From NCBI GenBank assembly GCA_002317225.1, contig DCIW01000047.1, forward strand, positions 1 through 14,043: a DNA stretch of 14,043 nt, in the 5' to 3' direction. The position numbers and the translations under genes were made by a program. Of this stretch, positions 6,459 through 14,043 are shown one piece after another. The notes beneath the pieces are model-generated. The model was given only the letters and a program-made list of their open reading frames with translations, was not told the DNA's origin and ran no database searches. Within the stretch, counting starts at the first letter, position 1; the number at the start of each line of letters is the position of its first letter. Origin of the DNA: Prevotellaceae bacterium UBA1716 (GTDB lineage: Bacteria > Bacteroidota > Bacteroidia > Bacteroidales > Bacteroidaceae).

Positions 6459-8684
6459 TTACTTGTTCAGTTCGCTAACAGGTATTTTGATGATTGGACG
6501 TACGCAGACACCGGTGTAACGAGAGCCCTTGGAATTGGTTTTGAATTTACCATTATCAGTGTTACCCCAAATCATCCACATCTTTTCAACCGAAGCATCG
6601 TATTCTCCTGCAGTTCTAGTCATACACGCAACATTGCCAGTAGACTGTGCTGTAGTGGTACTCCTTTGATCCATATATCCACACTTTGGGAAAGCTGCTT
6701 CGGAAGACTCAAAGCCAGACTTTGTACCTGTGGCCAATACATATCCATTTGTGCCACCGCTTTCGCTGACAGTTGTTGTTGCAGCAATCATTTTTTCTGC
6801 ATCAGCTTTTGTCGGCATCTGCCATCGGCTATCCCATTTGCCCCAATTAACTTTTGCTGCATCATATTTATCTTCGAGCTCCAATGACCAATCCGATGTA
6901 GTGTTATATTTGCCATTATACAGTCCATCTCTATACACAGCGAGAGTCTTATACGTATCTGTAGTGTATTTTACATCCACATATGGTTCAGTTGCTCCCC
7001 AAGCCAAATACCATCCCAACTGTGTTCTCGCATATTGTATCATATCGCTCATTACAGGATATTGGCCATTGTATGTAACATAAGATGCAAATGTCTTTTC
7101 TGCACCAAGGTTGAAAGGTGCCCAAAGGGTTGCATATTCCACTCCATCGATAGTTTCGCGAATACCGAAATCAATAGAGTATTTTACAAGATTGCTCATA
7201 ACAAGACGTTCACAATCATCTGGGTTCCATTGTGTTGTTTCCTTTAGCACAGGGCGAACCATTGTACCACACTTATTCTCAACATCATTTATAGATACGG
7301 TACAATCTGGCTTTATCTGCAAATTCTTGTGTTTGCCTGCAGAACTAAATGTACCCGAAGTGTAATATGTATTATCTGTTGACCATGCAGAACTATACAA
7401 ATTATCTGACACATAACCAGTTGTGAGCATAGTGATGCTCTTATCTGTATAGCCTTCAACCTTGCTGGTGAGTTTATATACATAGATGTTTTTATATTCC
7501 TTCGGATTTGAACCGTTGATACTTGTTGCGGTAATGATGATAGGTCCCGTTTTGGTAATTGTTACATTATTCTTCAACTCATCAAAGTCTGCCTGTGTAG
7601 GCGTTTCCCAATGTCCACCCCACAACATCTTTACAGGATCGTTTGCTGTGCCGCTAATATTGGAAGTGAAGAGGGTATTACTCTCATCGATATAAGTAGA
7701 AGAACTGTATGAGTCCTTTTGCCATAATTCGCCCCACGCAAGACGTGTGCCCCATTTCTGCTCAGCCTCAAGAATCTGCTCTTCGGTCATTGCACCACCA
7801 AGTTCTGCACCAAGATTGAATCGTGCCCACTTCACACCACTTGGAAGACCAAGATCGACTGCATAGTCCTCGCTGACTCGTGCGGTACGCACTGTAGAGT
7901 GGTAACCATTACCAATAGGGATATCGGTGCTGTAAGCAAACTGGCGAATGCCTGTGTTGCTGTTGCCTACATTATATGTTCCCGAAACGGAGAGTGTGCT
8001 CGCATTGGCATCGTTGAGTATATAGCGGTAATGAGTGACATTGTTGCTGTCTGTTGTCTTGGTTGCCTTGCTCCCGTATGTGGTAAGCCAATCGCAAGTG
8101 TTGAGATTGTAGCTGTTGAATATGTCGATCACACCATACTTATGTTTGAAAGTGAGCGTGGTGACACCATTGGTTCCTGGTTCGGTAGCACCAGTATACA
8201 TCCAGTCGGTAGCAGCATTAGTGCTTTGGTCTTCGGCTGGTGCAGTCAGTGCATTATCAATGGCAACCTGAGATGTAAGATTGTCAAAGTCAGCACTGTA
8301 TGGTGCATATGCATAATACTTGTATCCCATCTTGTGGACGGTGGTCTTGACCGAAGACAGAGCATTCCACACCTTACCATCAGGAGTGGTGATTTTCATA
8401 TTGCGAAAGCCATCTACCGTGTTTCCGTCTGCATCGATAACGAAGAGGCCAAAGGAGTCGCCTGCCTTGAAATCGCTGTTGTTGTTCTCTGCTTCAAGTG
8501 CATCATTTCCTTTAGATGCACCTCGTGTGGTGAGTGTACTTTCTGGTGCATCAAGTACATTCACGTTGAAGGTCATATCACCTACTGAGGTGGTGCTATC
8601 ACTAATTATGGTGTCATCGCTACATGCTGTGAGCATGCTTGCGATAAGCAGGAATAGTGGGAGTGATTTATATTTGTAAGTCAT
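6459..8684 (-). CDS. Fimbrillin-like lipoprotein with two FISUMP-like modules
   Basis: This 741-residue lipoprotein has signal sequence and lipobox SMLTAC with Cys21, followed by SDD, an acidic signature like the surface export signal of Bacteroidetes lipoproteins. A fimbrillin-like domain fills about 37-260: Thr-Arg at 53-54, the FKAGDSFGLFVID strand at 72-84, YKYYAYAPY at 121-129, and TLTFKHKYGVIDIF at 176-189. Two modules of the FISUMP/C-type-lectin-like kind follow. Module 1 (about 273-480) has VDLGLPSGVKWARFNLGAE, LAWGE, GGHWETPTQADFDEL and a GTMVRPV end. Module 2 (about 500-735) has IDFGIRETIDGVEYATLWA, LAWGATEP, DSRWQMPTKADAEKM, MIWG and YTGVCVRPI. The N-terminal part probably joins a pilus or lies on the cell surface, and the modules probably contact a ligand; both are inferred from family. 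It starts 13 bp after the upstream stop. Confidence 0.88.
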   Translation of the reverse strand: MTYKYKSLPLFLLIASMLTACSDDTIISDSTTSVGDMTFNVNVLDAPESTLTTRGASKGNDALEAENNNSDFKAGDSFGLFVIDADGNTVDGFRNMKITTPDGKVWNALSSVKTTVHKMGYKYYAYAPYSADFDNLTSQVAIDNALTAPAEDQSTNAATDWMYTGATEPGTNGVTTLTFKHKYGVIDIFNSYNLNTCDWLTTYGSKATKTTDSNNVTHYRYILNDANASTLSVSGTYNVGNSNTGIRQFAYSTDIPIGNGYHSTVRTARVSEDYAVDLGLPSGVKWARFNLGAELGGAMTEEQILEAEQKWGTRLAWGELWQKDSYSSSTYIDESNTLFTSNISGTANDPVKMLWGGHWETPTQADFDELKNNVTITKTGPIIITATSINGSNPKEYKNIYVYKLTSKVEGYTDKSITMLTTGYVSDNLYSSAWSTDNTYYTSGTFSSAGKHKNLQIKPDCTVSINDVENKCGTMVRPVLKETTQWNPDDCERLVMSNLVKYSIDFGIRETIDGVEYATLWAPFNLGAEKTFASYVTYNGQYPVMSDMIQYARTQLGWYLAWGATEPYVDVKYTTDTYKTLAVYRDGLYNGKYNTTSDWSLELEDKYDAAKVNWGKWDSRWQMPTKADAEKMIAATTTVSESGGTNGYVLATGTKSGFESSEAAFPKCGYMDQRSTTTAQSTGNVACMTRTAGEYDASVEKMWMIWGNTDNGKFKTNSKGSRYTGVCVRPIIKIPVSELNK

Positions 8685-8697
8685 AATATTCTTCTTC

Positions 8698-10806
8698 CTA
8701 TGGATTTACTGTTATGTTTGTAGCACGAATCTTCATGCCTTTTGCACGTGCTGCCTTAGCCTCAGGTGTTGTGTCATCGCTTGTCCAGTTGCTACCTCCA
8801 TATACTGGACGTATCTGCATGCCTGTGTAGCGGTGACCATCTTGAGTCAGGCCATCCTGTCTTACATTTGCTTCATAAGGAATGGTAGGTGTCATCGGTG
8901 TTGCAGTACGATTCAGACGAATCTCCATATAGCTGCAACAGTCATTTTTTTGATGTGATGCACTACTTGCAAAATAGTACATTCCACCGTATGCTGGTTG
9001 ATATCCATCATTCGCTGCAAATGGATGCTGTCCGTTTACAAACATCTCAGAAAAATCTTTTTCGTTTCTTATTTGGTACTTACCATTTCCGTCACGACTA
9101 TTGATGGCAAGCATATCGATGGACCAGTCGGTCCATGTGCCACCAGGGAAATAGATATACGCACCGTTCTTCCTACTTGTGAACTTGAATATGGCTACAA
9201 GATATCGGATAGGGCGTTGGTTATCGGTGCCATAGTACTCTGTATTGTAGCGGTGCTGATTAGCAGTTTCGCGTACCCATGGTGCATAGCGATAGTTATC
9301 CTCGTAGTAATAACCAGCAATAGTGATGTCACAGTTAGCAACGAGTTCCTTAATCTCATTCTCGTTAGGCAGACGCCATTCTCCCTTCCAAAGTTGTGAA
9401 CGGACAATATCGTATTGTGTTCCCGCAATGTTGCCTGAGATAGGGGCAATTGTATAGCCAGGGTCGAAGTAGGTGTTTTTGTAGTAACCCAGCTTTGAAC
9501 CTGCTGCTAATCCTGTTTTTGTCTTCCCATCCTCAGAAATAGATGAATAAGTGCCTGTGACGTTACCATTAGTATCCAATATGAGTGCCGGTTTCTCATA
9601 CTTCGTATACATCTCGCCCCAAGTGTAATAATCACCGCGGTCAAACTCGCGACATTTGCTTAGAGGCTCTGTAGCAGTTACATTTGTTATGCCTTCCGCT
9701 GCATCAATTGCAGGGGATACATACCACGATGTGTTGATGTTTTGTGGTTCACGCGAACCGAGGTTGTATTTAGCCCATATAGTACCCGATGGGAATCCCA
9801 TATCAACACCTGCTGTCTCATAACTCTCGGTAGGATTGCCTGCAATAGCGACTACAGATACGGTGTTCTCCTTCAGTGCAGGGCGAGCTTGCCAGAAGTC
9901 GGTTACAGCTGTTTCTACTGTAGTGTTACCATCAGTTTCGGTGCTCTTATTGTTTATCAAACCAAATACATTGACGTATCTTCCACTTACATCTGATTCT
10001 TCATCATCGGGAACCATAAGGTAGCGATAAGTGTATTCGATATGGTCTACAGTTCCATCTTCCTTATAGATAGTAACAGGATCGCTCGGATGCCAAAATT
10101 TCAAGTCTGCAGGCCTTTGAACGCTCAAGTTAGCACTATTATCATTGTAATAGACCTCCACCATTGCCATTGCGTGCTTGAAGGTGAAATTGAGCATACC
10201 GTTCTGAGGGGTAACAACTTGGGTGTAGAGAAGGTCGTGCATCACATAATCGTTTGTCTCGTGAACATACGAAAATCCTTCCTTATCCTTGTTGTTCTTA
10301 TAATCAGCCTTTACCCATGTGTAGTAGTTGCTCTTCAGGTTTTCGGGCGATGTGAAAGGCTTCATTTTATTGATATCATAACCAGCAGATGCTATGGTGC
10401 TCGCAAACTCTGTTGGATTGATGTAAGGATAATACGCAAAGAATGTCACTCCTTCGTCTGCTGTCAATGTGTTTGCAACTACATTACCATTAGCATCTAC
10501 TTGCTCCCAGAGTCCTGTCTTTGCAAGTCTGAATCGGATATTATCAAATTTGATAGCACCAGAGGCATCCACTCCGAACACTCCAATCTGCTCTCCTGCA
10601 CCAAATTCGGTGTTGTACTTACTGTTGACCATAGCACGAGTGGAGACAAAATCTGTCTCTTGCTGTCCGAAGGCTAACTGGGTTGCGTTGATTTGAAGTC
10701 CTTTGCTATTGGTGATGCTTGTGGGCTCATCCAAATCGTTTGAGCAACCGGCAAAAATGGTTGCTAAACCTATTATATATAATATATATGCGAATTTGTG
10801 TTTCAT
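8698..10806 (-). CDS. Fimbrillin-like lipoprotein with one FISUMP-like module
   Basis: This 702-residue lipoprotein has lipobox TIFAGC (Cys21) followed by SNDLDE. The fimbrillin-like part covers about 37-325: Thr-Arg at 56-57 in FVSTRAM, FGAGEQIGVFGVD at 68-80, VTFFAYYPY at 120-128, MHDLLYTQVV at 189-198 and LNFTFKHAMAMVEVYY at 205-220. The FISUMP-like module runs about 331-669: GVDMGFPSGTIWAKYNLGS, DYYTWGEMY, KGEWRLPNENEIKELVANC, the core strand AYIYFPGG, GGMYYFASSAS in the place of the usual W-S-S strand, and HRYTGMQIRPVYGG at the end. A 33-residue basic tail after it ends ITVNP and has no counterpart in the neighbours. A CC pair at 623-624 is unusual for a surface domain. It starts 9 bp after the upstream stop. 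Confidence 0.88.
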   Translation of the reverse strand: MKHKFAYILYIIGLATIFAGCSNDLDEPTSITNSKGLQINATQLAFGQQETDFVSTRAMVNSKYNTEFGAGEQIGVFGVDASGAIKFDNIRFRLAKTGLWEQVDANGNVVANTLTADEGVTFFAYYPYINPTEFASTIASAGYDINKMKPFTSPENLKSNYYTWVKADYKNNKDKEGFSYVHETNDYVMHDLLYTQVVTPQNGMLNFTFKHAMAMVEVYYNDNSANLSVQRPADLKFWHPSDPVTIYKEDGTVDHIEYTYRYLMVPDDEESDVSGRYVNVFGLINNKSTETDGNTTVETAVTDFWQARPALKENTVSVVAIAGNPTESYETAGVDMGFPSGTIWAKYNLGSREPQNINTSWYVSPAIDAAEGITNVTATEPLSKCREFDRGDYYTWGEMYTKYEKPALILDTNGNVTGTYSSISEDGKTKTGLAAGSKLGYYKNTYFDPGYTIAPISGNIAGTQYDIVRSQLWKGEWRLPNENEIKELVANCDITIAGYYYEDNYRYAPWVRETANQHRYNTEYYGTDNQRPIRYLVAIFKFTSRKNGAYIYFPGGTWTDWSIDMLAINSRDGNGKYQIRNEKDFSEMFVNGQHPFAANDGYQPAYGGMYYFASSASHQKNDCCSYMEIRLNRTATPMTPTIPYEANVRQDGLTQDGHRYTGMQIRPVYGGSNWTSDDTTPEAKAARAKGMKIRATNITVNP

Positions 10807-10815
10807 AATTCAGTA

Positions 10816-12693
10816 TTATTTGTCTTCAAGAAATAGGATTGGACGGATTGCGTAACCTAATGAACGGTCGGCATTTGTTGGTGCAAAAGGATCATTGGTG
10901 CCTTCGTGCCATGTCTTGTTTCCAGCAGTGTCTATGGTCCAACGGCCTTCGATTCGGGTAGTACTATAGGATACCGCTTGTTTTTTACCATCAGTTCCAT
11001 TTGCTGCAGGAGTACTTGTCCAATAGTGGCAGACAGTAAGGTTCTGGAAGCCGTTGGTATCATAATAACCAGTAACAGGGAAGTAAATACGCTGTGTAGC
11101 ATAGCCCTCGGTAAGAAGTGAATAGCCTGCCGCTGTCATATCAGTACCAAGTGCTGCATTGTCATTACGGCGGAATCGCCACATAGACTGATCGAAGTCC
11201 TCTGTCTTGATGGCTGCGTATGTCTGAACACATGTCTGAACAAGCACGTTCCAATCATTATCACTTGGAAGACACCATTTGTAGTTGGAATCTCCATATC
11301 GGTTCAGAACCATGTCACGACTGCCACCCTGAATGTCTTCATCTGCAGTATAATATCCATTATCAGTGCTTGACAAATAAGGCTGTAATGCTCCCCATTG
11401 GTAATACTGTCCAGGTGTGGTCGAAACCTTTGAACCAAGATTTGCAGTTGCCCAGAGCACCTTATATTTGGTGCCATCGACCACCTTACGAATACCGAGG
11501 TCGACAAAGGATATGTTCTGTGCAATGACTGACTCCTGACTCCATTGGTTCACGCTCTCTATAACTTCAACACTTGTCTTTTCTGTGCTCACATCATAGG
11601 TTTCGCAACTTGCAATCTCAATGGTTGAGAGTTCAATGCTCTTCTCGTTGAGCGACATATTGAAGGTATAGAGTTTGCCCGCTTCGAATTTCGAGTTGGT
11701 AATCTTTGAAGCAGAGAGTGTGAATGAGTATGTCAGATAATTGGTTTCGAGGGTGAAAGTGAGTTTCTTGTCGGTATATGCAGCACCATTATTTAATGGA
11801 AGAACATACATATAGAAGGTGCTCGTACCATTCTTCTGGATGGTGGCACCATCAGTTTCTCCTGTATTTACTTGAATATAGTTGTAATAGTTGTCCTTAT
11901 TCGTTGGCTCTTCGATAGGAGTTGCATTGCCGGCAGTCCAGATAAGTTGGTTTGGAAAGATATTGCTTCCATCCTCCGATGCAACTTTTATGCTGGAGAG
12001 TTTGATGTCTGTATCTGTGTTGTCGGTTAGGCAAAAGCGAAGTACGGCTGCTGCTGAAGAGAACTTGGCACCAGTTGCAGTTATTGCATTGCTTTCTGCC
12101 GAATTGATGCTTGTCTGTGCATAGATATAGGAATAATCCTTGAATTCTTCGAGTTTGCCTGATGCACTCTGGGCGAAGATATTAGGCATTGGTAATGTTG
12201 CGGTCACACTTGTTGATGAAGAGGTGACAACTGCATTATTTGTGCTGTTTACTGGTGAAATACAATATACGGGATCGCCTGATTCTACAGGAATGGTATA
12301 TGCAATCGCTCCACCATCATCATTTGCTGACAATGATAGTCCTTCGGTAGTGAGTTGGGCCTTTGTGGCATCATCACTCTTAGAAGTGACTTTAGTCTTG
12401 CTGTAATATTCTCCATTATAGAACGATACGAAGTTGCCTGCGTGCTTTACGGCTGTGATCACATCGCTGTTTGTATCCCATACGAAGGAGGCAGTGCCAT
12501 CGTTCTCGTCTTGCCAATGGGCACGGGTGGTGAGGTCGGCAGATTGGTCACCTACAGGGATGGATATTTTTGGACCCTCGGCTGTGGATTTGTTATTGGA
12601 CAAGTCATCAGACGAACATGATGCCAATAGCAAGGCTGAGATGGTGTATGTTAGTATTGTTTTGCGTTTCATCATCATTGGTATTTGTTTCAT
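10816..12693 (-). CDS. Fimbrillin-like lipoprotein with C-terminal FISUMP-like module
   Basis: With the ATG at 12693 the product has 625 residues; ATGs at 12699, 12678 and 12672 are alternatives, and a TTG at 12708 is unlikely. The 12699 ATG overlaps the upstream stop by one base (TAATG), which suggests translational coupling. The lipobox LLASC (Cys26) is followed by SSDD. The fimbrillin-like part spans about 41-350: TTR at 55-57, FVWDTNSDVITAV at 70-82, a later strand SSAAAVLRFCL at 212-222, and a last strand FEAGKLYTFNMSL at 336-348. The FISUMP-like module (about 396-622) shows FVDLGIRKVVDGTKYKVLWA, YYQWGALQPY, YKWCLPSDNDWNVLVQTC, IYFPVTGYYDTNGF, the signature HYWTSTP at 556-562 and LGYAIRPILF at 612-621. 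It is the most canonical FISUMP module in the operon. The displayed module probably binds a surface ligand (inferred). Confidence 0.88.
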   Translation of the reverse strand: MKQIPMMMKRKTILTYTISALLLASCSSDDLSNNKSTAEGPKISIPVGDQSADLTTRAHWQDENDGTASFVWDTNSDVITAVKHAGNFVSFYNGEYYSKTKVTSKSDDATKAQLTTEGLSLSANDDGGAIAYTIPVESGDPVYCISPVNSTNNAVVTSSSTSVTATLPMPNIFAQSASGKLEEFKDYSYIYAQTSINSAESNAITATGAKFSSAAAVLRFCLTDNTDTDIKLSSIKVASEDGSNIFPNQLIWTAGNATPIEEPTNKDNYYNYIQVNTGETDGATIQKNGTSTFYMYVLPLNNGAAYTDKKLTFTLETNYLTYSFTLSASKITNSKFEAGKLYTFNMSLNEKSIELSTIEIASCETYDVSTEKTSVEVIESVNQWSQESVIAQNISFVDLGIRKVVDGTKYKVLWATANLGSKVSTTPGQYYQWGALQPYLSSTDNGYYTADEDIQGGSRDMVLNRYGDSNYKWCLPSDNDWNVLVQTCVQTYAAIKTEDFDQSMWRFRRNDNAALGTDMTAAGYSLLTEGYATQRIYFPVTGYYDTNGFQNLTVCHYWTSTPAANGTDGKKQAVSYSTTRIEGRWTIDTAGNKTWHEGTNDPFAPTNADRSLGYAIRPILFLEDK

Positions 12694-12698
12694 TATCA

Positions 12699-13766
12699 TT
12701 ATTCCCAATCGTTATCTCCAAAGGTACCACCATCGGTGAGACCAGTTCCTGTGAAGTATTCGGTGGATGTAATCGGTACGAGTGTGGTAGTGAAATCTAC
12801 AGAATTACGCACTGTCCATTGGTAAAGATTGTTAGCCTTAAGATTTAGTTTGGACAGAGGTTCGTTTGACTTCCAGTAATGCTTTGTACCATCAGTATCA
12901 TGACTGACAAGGTAAAGGTATAAGTCGGAGCGATTGCTCAAATCTACAGGATATACCATCATGTATGCAATGATATAGCCAATTCCATTCTTATAATAGT
13001 CGCTTTTGCTCATGTCAAGCCCCTTTGAGCCCCCAACGTTCCATTGCAATGTGATGGATTTGCTATAAGTGGCATTGCTGATAGTTCTATCCGACAACGA
13101 AAGATCTGCAGATGTAAGGAACACAGCCTCGTTACATCCTACTGAAAGACTTTCGAACACTTCTTCAGCAGGGCACATTACATAAAAACGGACTATAGCG
13201 CCTAAGCGGTTGAGCGTGAAATTTACATTACCACCATCGTTAGTCATTGTGCTTCTAGATACAAGATAATCGTAAGCGGATAGATGTGCAGAAGCGGCAG
13301 CCTCCGAAGCAATATACGAATCACCAATCAAACTTTTCTTTGCATTCTCAGTTGCTGTCTGACCAGTGTAATTGAGTTGGATGCTCGTAGTGATGTCTTT
13401 GTTTTGATAAGGACTATAAGCAATGTACTCTGTGTTGCCTGTTAATGCGGTAACTCCTGATGGGGGAGCGAACTTTCCCGTTGTGGTGTTGCTGCCTTCG
13501 GACAATGTGAATTGGAGTTGGGAACCATTCACTACACCGATTGCATCACCCGTGGTCCAGGTGAAATTCATCTTGCCATTACTATATGCCAAGGCAGAGC
13601 GTGTGAAGATTTCTTCTGCATCGCCCTGAATGCTGAGTGGTTGCATCGTGGCATATACCCCATCGCATGATGAAACGTCCGGTTGGCTCGAATCGGGCAT
13701 GTCATCTTTGCCACATGAGGTGACAAGAAGAAGGAATGAAAGAATAGAATAAATATATTGTTTCAT
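12699..13766 (-). CDS. Fimbrillin family lipoprotein, single-domain
   Basis: This 355-residue lipoprotein has lipobox LLVTSC (Cys18), then GKDD, the acidic surface-export signature. It contains only the fimbrillin core: a pre-strand with FTRS (Arg56), FTWTTGDAIGVV at 68-79, YIAYSPYQ at 114-121, AYDYLVSR at 164-171, VNFTLNRLGAIVRFYV at 181-196, and the last strand KANNLYQWTVR at 310-320. In P. gingivalis FimA and Mfa1, which have this architecture, an Arg-specific protease cuts after such an Arg to free the acceptor groove for the next subunit; the same process is inferred here. The size and simple make-up suggest a structural shaft subunit. The tail GTFGDNDWE is unassigned. It is the second gene of the operon, 30 bp after the small leader gene. 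Confidence 0.9.
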   Translation of the reverse strand: MKQYIYSILSFLLLVTSCGKDDMPDSSQPDVSSCDGVYATMQPLSIQGDAEEIFTRSALAYSNGKMNFTWTTGDAIGVVNGSQLQFTLSEGSNTTTGKFAPPSGVTALTGNTEYIAYSPYQNKDITTSIQLNYTGQTATENAKKSLIGDSYIASEAAASAHLSAYDYLVSRSTMTNDGGNVNFTLNRLGAIVRFYVMCPAEEVFESLSVGCNEAVFLTSADLSLSDRTISNATYSKSITLQWNVGGSKGLDMSKSDYYKNGIGYIIAYMMVYPVDLSNRSDLYLYLVSHDTDGTKHYWKSNEPLSKLNLKANNLYQWTVRNSVDFTTTLVPITSTEYFTGTGLTDGGTFGDNDWE

Positions 13767-13796
13767 ATTTGTAGTGTTTTGGGGGATAAAGGAAGA

Positions 13797-14015
13797 CTAC
13801 CAGGTGACATCATCGCCTGGTATATCGCCGATACGTTTCATGTAACTTTCACTGAAGTCTATGTCTTGAACCGAAATATCAGTAGTAGCCTCAGTTGAAC
13901 TGGCATATACTCCATCATTTGGACTTGTGCATATAATATCCCCATCATCGAAATCCATGATATAGATTTCGGGGCAGAGGTATTTGTGCCTCTCATATCT
14001 TATAGTTTTTACCAT
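13797..14015 (-). CDS. Small unidentified protein leading the fimbrillin operon
   Basis: This 72-residue protein (MVKTIRYERHKYLCPEIYIM start) has no signal peptide or membrane segment, so it is probably cytosolic. It has a basic N-terminus, a Tyr/Pro/Glu strand (CPEIYIMDF), DDGDIICTSPND, and a strongly acidic C-terminal half ending GDIPGDDVTW. Similar short proteins with a Pro-Glu-hydrophobic-D/E-x-I-C-T-S pattern often stand first in Bacteroidales surface-protein operons; this is recalled as a pattern, not a named family. Its role is unknown; a translated leader or a chaperone-like or regulatory peptide are options. The upstream promoter is outside the window: only 28 bp precede the ATG. Confidence that it is translated is fair, from codon usage, the family-like pattern and the 30-bp spacing to the next gene. 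Confidence 0.7.
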   Translation of the reverse strand: MVKTIRYERHKYLCPEIYIMDFDDGDIICTSPNDGVYASSTEATTDISVQDIDFSESYMKRIGDIPGDDVTW

Positions 14016-14043
14016 GTGTAAAAGTAACTACTCAGCTATATTG

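Noticed and set aside
7899..8588. Plus-strand 229-codon open frame
   Set aside because: It is fully antisense to the fimbrillin-like lipoprotein gene, Cys- and Val-rich, and has no recognisable domain; a shadow of the real frame.
10042..10677. Plus-strand 211-codon open frame
   Set aside because: It is antisense to the well-supported lipoprotein gene and has an implausible Cys/His/Val composition.
6459..10806. DGR variable repeat
   Set aside because: No template copy, reverse transcriptase or accessory gene is in the window, and no clear enrichment of AAY codons was noticed at the module ends. It is kept only as a check outside the window.
14016..14043. Possible promoter just before the small leader gene
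   Set aside because: The minus strand has TACTTTTA, one base off the TAnnTTTG consensus and only a few bases from the ATG, and too little upstream sequence is present to judge.
1..14043. CRISPR array, tRNA, rRNA or insertion sequence
   Set aside because: No regularly spaced repeats, tRNA-like cloverleaf, rRNA sequence or transposase frame was seen.

Overview
The window looks like Bacteroidales chromosome, most likely Prevotella or a close relative. The protein families support this (polymerizing fimbrillin-type lipoproteins, FISUMP-like modules, C-terminal tails of the NGKK type), as does a TAnnTTTG-type promoter box, the lack of Shine-Dalgarno sites and the PNPase sequence. The genus is an inference from the style of the proteins and was not tested by a database search.

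Region 1 (1-990, plus strand) holds the 3' end of pnp: the end of the catalytic core, the KH domain, the S1 domain and an Arg/Gly/Asp-rich tail carrying a perfect 39-bp direct repeat. A strong intrinsic terminator follows. Region 2 (991-1383) has no intact gene. It contains a coding-like gene remnant on the minus strand and a terminator that closes the next transcription unit.

Region 3 (1384-5459, minus strand) is one very large secreted protein. It has five copies of a roughly 190-residue beta-solenoid-like module, two fibronectin type III domains and a short C-terminal sorting-like tail. It has its own upstream region of about 250 bp with a candidate -7 box, a pair of 11-bp direct repeats 21 bp apart and hairpins.

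Region 4 (5460-14015, minus strand) is a tightly packed set of six genes read from right to left. The order is a 72-residue cytosolic-looking protein, a plain fimbrillin-like lipoprotein, three larger lipoproteins that join an N-terminal fimbrillin-like domain to one or two FISUMP-like modules, and a second plain fimbrillin-like protein. That last protein has lost both the lipobox and the N-terminal strand with its Thr-Arg site, and gained a C-terminal sorting-like tail. Gaps are 9-30 bp, and one stop codon overlaps the next gene by one base in one of the possible start choices.

Taken together, this reads as a cell-surface filament or adhesin locus. The four lipoproteins share a Cys-plus-acidic export signature and a Thr-Arg site near residues 54-57, which in known Bacteroidales pili is where a protease releases the A1 strand for polymerization. 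The FISUMP-like modules would be the displayed, probably ligand-binding, parts. The last fimbrillin-like protein could cap or regulate the filament. No obvious anchor or assembly gene and no reverse transcriptase lies inside the window.
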